Origin: Acephala macrosclerotiorum
Taxonomy: Eukaryota > Ascomycota > Leotiomycetes > Helotiales > Mollisiaceae
Direction: 5' to 3'
NCBI GenBank assembly: GCA_014904845.1
Contig: MU119329.1
Span: forward strand, 63,510 to 127,509
Length of the DNA stretch: 64,000 bases
This document shows, in pieces, positions 57,819 through 64,000 of the stretch (within the stretch, counting starts at the first letter, position 1; each line of letters opens with the position of its first letter). A program made the position numbers and the translations under genes. A model generated the notes under the pieces. It was not told the DNA's origin. It saw only the letters and a list, made by a program, of their open reading frames with translations, and made no database searches.

Positions 57819-59248
57819 ATGCTCATTGACGACGATATTGGGCCATCCGATAATATCAGCTGGGTAGCGACTGTTTGGGCTTTGGGAACAGCGGTTGGCT
57901 TCCTCTTAGTGGGCCGTCTATCGGATATTTTTGGACGAAAATGGATGTTCATGGGCACCTCCTTGCTTGGTCTGATCGGCAACATCGTGGGGTGCACAGC
58001 GACAAACGTGAACTCGTTGATTGGAGCGAACCTCTGCAATGGGCTGGCTGCTGCGGGGCAACTATCATTTGGGATCATTCTTGGGGAGTTGGTGCCGAAC
58101 AGGTACAGGGGACCTATCGTCACAGTCGTTTTCCTGTCGAGTGCGCCGTTTGCTAGTAAGTGAATATCTTGCGTGGAGAGTGCAGCTGACGATGGTGTAG
58201 TCTTTGGACCCGTGATTGCCAGGTCACTCATCTTGCATACAGCCGCGAAATGGAGGTGGTCTTACTACATCGGTATCATGATGTCTGTGATATCTCTCGT
58301 TTTGTATCAGCTCAGTTATCACCCTCCGACGTACAAGCAACTTCATATGCAGGGGAAGACGAAACGACAGCAGCTGGCAGAGTTGGATTATGGTGGCATG
58401 TTCTTGTTCACTTCGGGCATGGTCCTCTTCTTGATTGGACTCTCGTGGGGAGGGACGACTTATGCTTGGGATAGTTCTCAGGTTTTGTGTGCTTTAATCA
58501 TTGGAATTGCTGCTCTGGTGGCTTTTGTCCTCTACGGTAATTACTAACCGCTCATGAGACGTATACCGTCTGTGAGAGAATATGCTGACTTAACATAGAA
58601 ACTTTCATCGTCAAGCACACAGCACTCATCCCGATGCGTCTCTTTACGAACATTGGCTATGTGGCTATCGTTGCATGTGCCACCATCGGAGCCATGGTCT
58701 ACTACTCCCTGAATGATCTCTGGCCAACAATCATCAGTACAGTCTACTCAACTGATGTTATGACAATCGGATGGCACTCCTCAGCAGTCGGTGGCGGAAT
58801 CCTCTGTGGACAAGTCCTCAGCGGCTTCGCCATCTCCTACATCCCAAAAGTCAAATTTCAAACGATTATCGCAGCCTGTCTCTCCTTCGCCTTCGTAACC
58901 GCCTTAGCCTCAATATCCGAAGAAAGCAACGCCTCGTTCATCGCCTTTGGAGTCCTAGGCTGTATTGCTATCGGCTTCGTTGATAACGTCACTTTTCCGG
59001 GAGTAACTTTGGTCATCGAACCCCAAGACATAGGCCTCGCATCTGGCGTCCTAGGATCTATCCGCGCAGCCGGTGGAGCCATAGCACAAGCCCTCTATAT
59101 TTCAATCCTCAATAATAAGATCGACGACTACATACCAGCTTACGTCGGTCCAGCAGCGGTAGCAGCTGGTCTCCCAGAATCAGAGCTCCAGATGCTGTTT
59201 GATAACAGTGTTGCGGGAAATTTTACTGCGATGCCGGAAGGAATGTGA
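57819..59248 (+). CDS. MFS transporter (DHA14/TRI12-like), N-terminally short
   Basis: Three exons (57819-58155, 58201-58536, 58599-59248) encode 440 aa in frame. The protein starts at DDDIGPSDNISWV, which in this family lies just before the second membrane helix. It then shows MFS motif A (VGRLSDIFGRKW), LGELVPNRYRG, FGPVIAR, WRWSYYIGI, the central loop ending QLAELDYGG, and the C-terminal helices to residue about 410. Family members are usually 550-600 aa, with a cytosolic N-terminus and helix 1 before this point; both are missing. A phase-compatible intron (57734-57817) could add upstream residues, but that sequence has no hydrophobic helix. The gene is either 5'-truncated or has an exon I cannot find. 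Substrates in this family are siderophores, toxins or drugs; none can be assigned here. Confidence 0.75.
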
Positions 59249-59691
59249 CAAAGAGGTTGCAGGGTTTGCCAAGAAAGAAGGGAGTTAGGAAGGAGGAGTT
59301 GAAGGATGATGATAGGGAAAAGAGCGTGGTTGTGAATTCGTAGTTTGGGGTGAGGTGTTCGCAGGATGATAGGTGGTCTGGAAACAGCGATGGGAACTAG
59401 GTATAGCTTCAGGTTGAACCTGTTGAGGCGCATATATCCCTTTGAATTATCAAAACATAATCAGCATGCTTTTCTTGCCTGAATATGCACAGACGAATAA
59501 AAGGTTCATGTCCACAGTGACCACGTGACTGTCCCCACTTAAAATCCCGTCGCCCTGCCTCGCGACATCCCAAAAAGTGCTTAACGCGCCCCGACTTCAC
59601 GCAACTTCCCATTCAGCATCACCAGTTGCGCCTTCCTCCTGCAAACAAACGACCACTCCGCTCCGCTAACCTACCGTCCTTGCTCTACAAA
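59249..59691. promoter_or_regulatory. POB3 upstream region
   Basis: About 440 bases lie between the MFS stop and POB3. They contain CACGTGAC at 59522-59529, about 165 bases before the POB3 ATG, and a CT-rich leader. CACGTGA is a common core promoter element of fungal housekeeping genes. Confidence 0.45.
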
Positions 59692-61622
59692 ATGGCCATG
59701 TAAGTTCCCCTTCTCATTCTCCCAACAACACCAAATTTCCACGATCAACGATGTCTTCAACCATGGAAGAACGCCCAGCTAAGATCGCGCCAACTCACAG
59801 GGAAAGCTTCGATAACATCTACCTTGACCTCTCGAAGGAGTCTGGTAAATGCCGCTTCGCAGAGACGGGTTTTGGATGGAAGCCTACCGGTGGTGGCGAT
59901 ACGTTTACGCTGGACCATGCGAATATTGGGGGTGCGCAATGGAGTCGAGCAAGCAAGGGTTATGAGGTTAAGATCTTGTTGAGGAATTCGGGGGTTGTAC
60001 AGCTTGATGGGTTTCAACAAGAGGTGAGCTCTTTCCACACACAACTTGGTAAGGATGGGAACTAATGGATGGATGGATAGGACTTCGAGCGCATGCAAAA
60101 GGTCTTCAAGAATTGGTACAGCACGAATCTCGAACATAAGGAACATGCGTTGAGAGGATGGAATTGGGGTAAAGGCGAGTTCGGTAAGGCAGAATTGGCG
60201 TTCAATGTCCAGAACAGACCTGCTTTCGAAATTCCATACTCGGAGATCTCGAATACCAATTTGGCTGGCAAGAACGAGGTTGCGGTCGAATTTGCGCTGC
60301 CTGCCAATGGCGACGATACCGGTACGAATGGATCACTCGGTGGTGCGCGAGGCAAGGGAAAGAAAGCCGGTGCTGGGAAGGATCAGTTGGTTGAGATGCG
60401 ATTCTATATTCCTGGTGTGACGACTAAGAAGGAGGCACTGGATGGAGAGGATGCGCCGAGTGATGCTGAGGAGGCGGAGGAGGAGCAGAATGCTGCCAAC
60501 CTCTTCTACGATACCCTGATGGAGAAAGCTGAGATTGGAGAGGTTGCTGGTGATACCTTTGCTACCTTCTTGGATGTTCTGCATCTTACTCCTAGGTACG
60601 TATTGTATGTTGACAGATGGAATGGTGCTGACGAGAAGCAGAGGACGTTTCGATATCGATATGTACGAAAACTCCTTCCGATTACGAGGCAAGACATACG
60701 ACTACAAGATCCAGTACGATACTCTCAAGAAGTTCATGATTCTGCCAAAGCCCGACGAACTACACTTCATGATCTGTATTGGTCTCGATCCACCACTTCG
60801 ACAAGGTCAAACCAGATACCCTTTCTTGGTTATGCAATTCAAGAAGGACGAGGAGGTTACGATTGATCTGAATATGACTGAGGAGTTGATGAAGGACAAG
60901 TACGATGGGAAGCTGTTGCCTCATTACGAGCAGCCCCTGCATCAAGTCGTTACGCAAGTCTTCCGTGGTTTGACTGGAAAGAAGGTCAACCAACCTGCCA
61001 AGGACTTCCTGAGGTATGTCAAGTTGCTGTCTTTCTGGGTATTGTTGCTAATGTTCCCAGCCACCACGGACAGTTTGGTATCAAGTGTTCAATCAAGGCC
61101 AGCGAAGGTTTCCTCTACTGTCTTGAGAAGGCCTTCATGTTCGTCCCAAAGCCCGCCACTTTCATTCAATACGACCACATCAAGTCCATCGTTCTCTCCC
61201 GTGTCGGTGGCGCCGTCTCCGCATCCCGAACCTTCGACATCACTATCCAAATGAAGGATACCAATACCGAATCACAATTCTCCAACATCAACCGTGAAGA
61301 GCAGAAGCCGCTGGAGGAGTTCTTCAAGCTCAAGGGTCTCAGAGTCAAGAACGAGATGGATGAGGATAGCTCCGCTTTGCTTGCCGCTGCACTCAGAGAT
61401 CCCGATATGGCATCCAGTGACGAGGAGGTCGTTGCTGCAAGAGCAGATAGAGGCAGTGCTGACGAGGATGATGAATCGGTGGACGAGGACTTCAAGACCG
61501 ATAGTGAGAGTGATGTGGCTGAAGAATACGACTCTGCCCACGAGAGTAGCGGAAGTGATGAGGAGGAAGGAGGAAGCGACAAGGAGGAAGAGAGACCGAA
61601 AAAGAAGGCCAAGACTGGTTGA
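59692..61622 (+). CDS. POB3: FACT complex subunit Pob3
   Basis: Five exons (59692-59699, 59801-60023, 60081-60595, 60642-61013, 61061-61622) encode 559 aa. The 8-nt first exon (ATG GCC AT) splices to a GGAAAGC start, giving MAMESFDNIYLDLSKESGKC, the typical fungal Pob3 N-terminus. A competing ATG inside intron 1 (59750) would give an unconserved leader. The order is a Pob3-N PH domain, the SSRP1 PH1 region (VEMRFYIPG through YDYKIQYDTLKKFMILPKPD), the Rtt106-like PH domain (CSIKASEGFLYCLEKAFMFV) and a Glu/Asp/Ser-rich C-terminus ending in a basic KKKAK. No HMG box follows, as expected in fungi, where Nhp6 supplies it. With Spt16 it forms FACT, the histone H2A-H2B chaperone acting in transcription and replication. 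Confidence 0.96.
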
Positions 61623-61896
61623 GAGGAAGACTTGTGTTGATATTTGGAGTGGTAGGAAAAGAAAAGCTGCATTTATGGCGTTGGGTGGATGGATGGTCGT
61701 TTTGACGACTTGGTCTTCGGATACTTTGATAGGTGCCTGCTTTGGCATATGATAATACATGCATTTGAATCTGTCCCTTTCTTTTTGTTCTTGTCGTCTG
61801 CCTCGACCCTTTCTCTTCCCAAGTGGTTGAAAGAGCTGCCTTGATGTCGTTCTCATCCTCCCTGTATTTTAGCCACTCATCTTCAAACTTTCATCA

Positions 61897-62085
61897 TCAT
61901 TCATTCCATGGATCATCGAAAGTCAACTGCGCTCTTTTCTTCGTCGCTTCTAGCGCCCCTTTCACATCCCTTACAGCGGCGTAACCCACATCAACAGCCA
62001 CTAAAAGCAAGATTATCAATATAGCATAAAGCGCAATAGATCTGTGTTCAAGATTCGCTTGAGCGTAAAGAACCATGGATATCAT
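61897..62085 (-). CDS. Short single-helix membrane protein abutting an LTR
   Basis: A 62-aa frame starts at an ATG at 62083-62085 (or at 62074-62076). It contains one hydrophobic helix (SIALYAILIILLLVAVDVGY), then a charged segment with ALEATKKRAQL and ends FDDPWNE. Composition is protein-like. The start lies only 8 bases from the first base of a Copia-like LTR, and the frame stays open into the LTR, so this may be the 3' end of a larger gene cut by the insertion. Family not recognised. Confidence 0.4.
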   Translation of the reverse strand: MISMVLYAQANLEHRSIALYAILIILLLVAVDVGYAAVRDVKGALEATKKRAQLTFDDPWNE

Positions 62086-62092
62086 CCATGTA

Positions 62093-62330
62093 TGTTGGAT
62101 TATGTCAGAAGGTATATAAGATGAGCATTCATTATTAATGATATGTGAGAGGGGCGAAACCCCCTTATATATAGGAGGAGTGGAGAGAGTCTCATTTTGA
62201 CACTCTTACACGATCGAACACTCTCACATACTCTAAACGAGCGGATTCAAGAGCTTTCACATACTACATACAATACTTAATTACACTTTCGATAAACTAT
62301 AATCAAAACTATATAAAGAAAAAAGTCTAT
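62093..62330 (+). mobile_element. Copia-like LTR (5' end visible)
   Basis: The sequence begins TGTTGGATTATGTCAGAAGG and carries a TATA-type promoter (CCCTTATATATAGGAGG) about 80 bases in. It then has repeated ACACTCT/CACTCTCACATACTC words. This layout is typical of fungal Ty1/Copia LTRs. The 3' boundary is blurred because the sequence grades into AT-saturated DNA, so the end given is approximate. The second LTR would lie beyond the window. Confidence 0.6.
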
Positions 62331-64000
62331 AAAAAAATAGCGAGCGGTAAATAAAAAAAACGATAAGAACTAATAATAGAGTGCCAATAATAAAGACTAC
62401 GATTTCAAATAAAGTTTCTATTTTAATCCAAGGCACTTTATACAATAACTATTCGAACAATATAAACAAAATCGACGTTGTAATCGAATGCATTTGAATC
62501 GAATTCGAATTAGTCTACAAACGATCAATTAAACGATAAGTGATTCTCTTTTCTAATTATAAGAATTACTCGATTTCTATAGTTGTTCGAAATCTTTAAA
62601 ACAGTTTCTTTAATAATGCTTTTATTAATCTATTCGCAATTTGCTATAACGTATAAATATATTTTAAATATATTTTTCTTTCGATAATTTTTTCACGAAC
62701 GAAATAATATTAAATATCGATGTATTTAATTCGAGCGTAAAATTAAAATTTTTTCGCAAATGCGATAGTATTTTAATTGTCTTTGTAAATAATAATCGTA
62801 CTCGTATTTAGATCGCTGAAATTAATTTACTTAAAAAAGTTTTAAAACTAGATCGCTTTTTTGATTGTATTCGTTTGCTCAATATACTCGATTTTATAAA
62901 ATGAGAAAAAGATCGTAAATTGACGTTTGATAAACCAATTAATAATTATCGATTTTATATTAAATATATATTTCGATATTGATCGTTTAATATTTCGATT
63001 ATCGATTCAATTGAAATTAGTATAGTCTTCGAGCGATTAAATCGATTTTTTAACAATTAAATTTATATTAAATATATTTTAAATATATTGAAATTTTTTT
63101 TTTATTATTTTTATATATATTTCGATCGAATTTAAAACGAATCAATTAATAATTAAAACAATATAAATAAAATCGAATTACGTATTAAATATAATATATA
63201 TAAAAAAATTAATAACAAATTAATATTCTCGTTAAAAAAAAAAAAATTTAATAATTTTTTTCGATTAAAATTAAATAAATTATTAATAATAAAATAAATC
63301 GATATATTATTATTCTCGAAAATTTTTCAAAAATAAATTATTTATAAAAAACGAAAAAAACAATAAAAACGATTTCAAATAATTTTTATATTCAAATAAA
63401 AATAATATAAATTGAAATCGAATATATAAAAATAAAAATAAATTTTTTTTTAATAATATTAATATTTTCTCGTAAATTATTAATAATAAAAAAATTGTTA
63501 ATATAATAATAATAATTGTATTTTTTTAATAAAAAACAAAAATATTAATATTGAAAAATTTAAAATTTTATTTCGAAAAAAAAATTAATAAAAGTATTAT
63601 ATTATATACGAAATAATTATTTAAAATTATATAAAATTTTATTTAATTTAATAATTTTTAAAACGTTATATTTAATAAATAAATTAATATAAATTTTAAT
63701 ATTGATTTTTTTTATAAATAATTTACGTTTACTCGAATATTTTATTTTCGTTTACGTTTTATTTTTTATTAAAAATATTTTTTTTTTTTAAATTATTATT
63801 TTTTATTATTTTTATTATAAATAATTTATAATTTATTTAAATATTCGAAATTTGAAAAATTTATTTAAATTCGTATAATCGAGAAAAAATAATAAAAAGT
63901 ATTTATTATAAAATATAAAATAATAAAAAAAAAAAAATTGTATACGTCGATAATAAACTTAATATAAAAAAAAAAAATTAAATCGAGAAAATCGAAAAAT
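62331..64000. repeat. AT-saturated block, CpG-only residual GC (RIP-degraded retroelement)
   Basis: About 1.7 kb runs to the window edge. From about 62.9 kb on, nearly every C is followed by G, while CpA, CpC and most CpT are gone. No ORF survives. Together with the LTR at its left edge this is most simply the mutated body of the retroelement, and the window ends inside it. Confidence 0.75.

Noticed and set aside
59750..59800. ATG inside POB3 intron 1 as the start
   Set aside because: It would give an unconserved leader; the 8-nt first exon at 59692 restores the conserved N-terminus.
1..64000. tRNA, rRNA and CRISPR features
   Set aside because: I looked for GGTTCGAATCC-type T-arms, rDNA-like conserved blocks and regular repeat-spacer arrays and found none convincing; a GGGTTCGATACC near 33,750 lacks a matching cloverleaf.

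Overview
This window is nuclear DNA from a filamentous ascomycete (Pezizomycotina). The evidence is the many 45-65 nt GT-AG introns, conserved fungal housekeeping genes (FACT subunit Pob3, a Pho85-type kinase, a septin, a G3BP/Bre5-type protein), an Egh16-type secreted protein, and AT-saturated blocks typical of repeat-induced point mutation (RIP). A Leotiomycetes-like host is my guess from the overall flavour and is not demonstrated.

Layout. 1-10.9 kb is accessory: two neighbouring bHLH regulators on the minus strand, an isolated exon-like fragment, an AT-saturated relic (about 7.86-8.52 kb), and next to it a secreted-protein pseudogene with one nonsense codon. 10.9-18.4 kb holds a 733-aa orphan with an internal repeat, a septin with a predicted C-terminal membrane segment, and a Pho85-like kinase transcribed divergently from the septin. 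18.4-26.4 kb has no convincing gene. It instead carries about 17 copies of a bipartite motif built around TTGTTGCANNTCG, which I regard as the most unusual signal here. 26.4-38.4 kb holds a methyltransferase-like gene, an AzgA-type purine permease, an Hsp70-like orphan with a signal peptide, and an Egh16-type secreted protein. 38.4-47.5 kb is sparse: a small secreted cysteine-containing protein whose expected ATG reads ATA, and an ankyrin gene with an apparent frameshift. 47.5-61.7 kb is gene-rich: a TPR protein with a 757-nt intron, a small conserved-looking protein, the NTF2/RRM protein, an N-terminally short MFS transporter and POB3. From about 62.09 kb to the end there is a Copia-like LTR followed by AT-saturated sequence in which almost all remaining C and G lie in CpG.

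Functional themes. Housekeeping chromatin, RNP and cell-cycle genes alternate with lineage-specific secreted and regulatory genes. RIP-like C-to-T changes (CpA to TpA) explain both the nonsense codon near the left AT block and the lost start codon near 43.1 kb. All exon models were read by eye from splice signals and frame continuity. For the septin, kinase, permease, methyltransferase-like, Hsp70-like, Egh16, TPR, NTF2/RRM, MFS and POB3 genes, the summed exon lengths are exact multiples of three.
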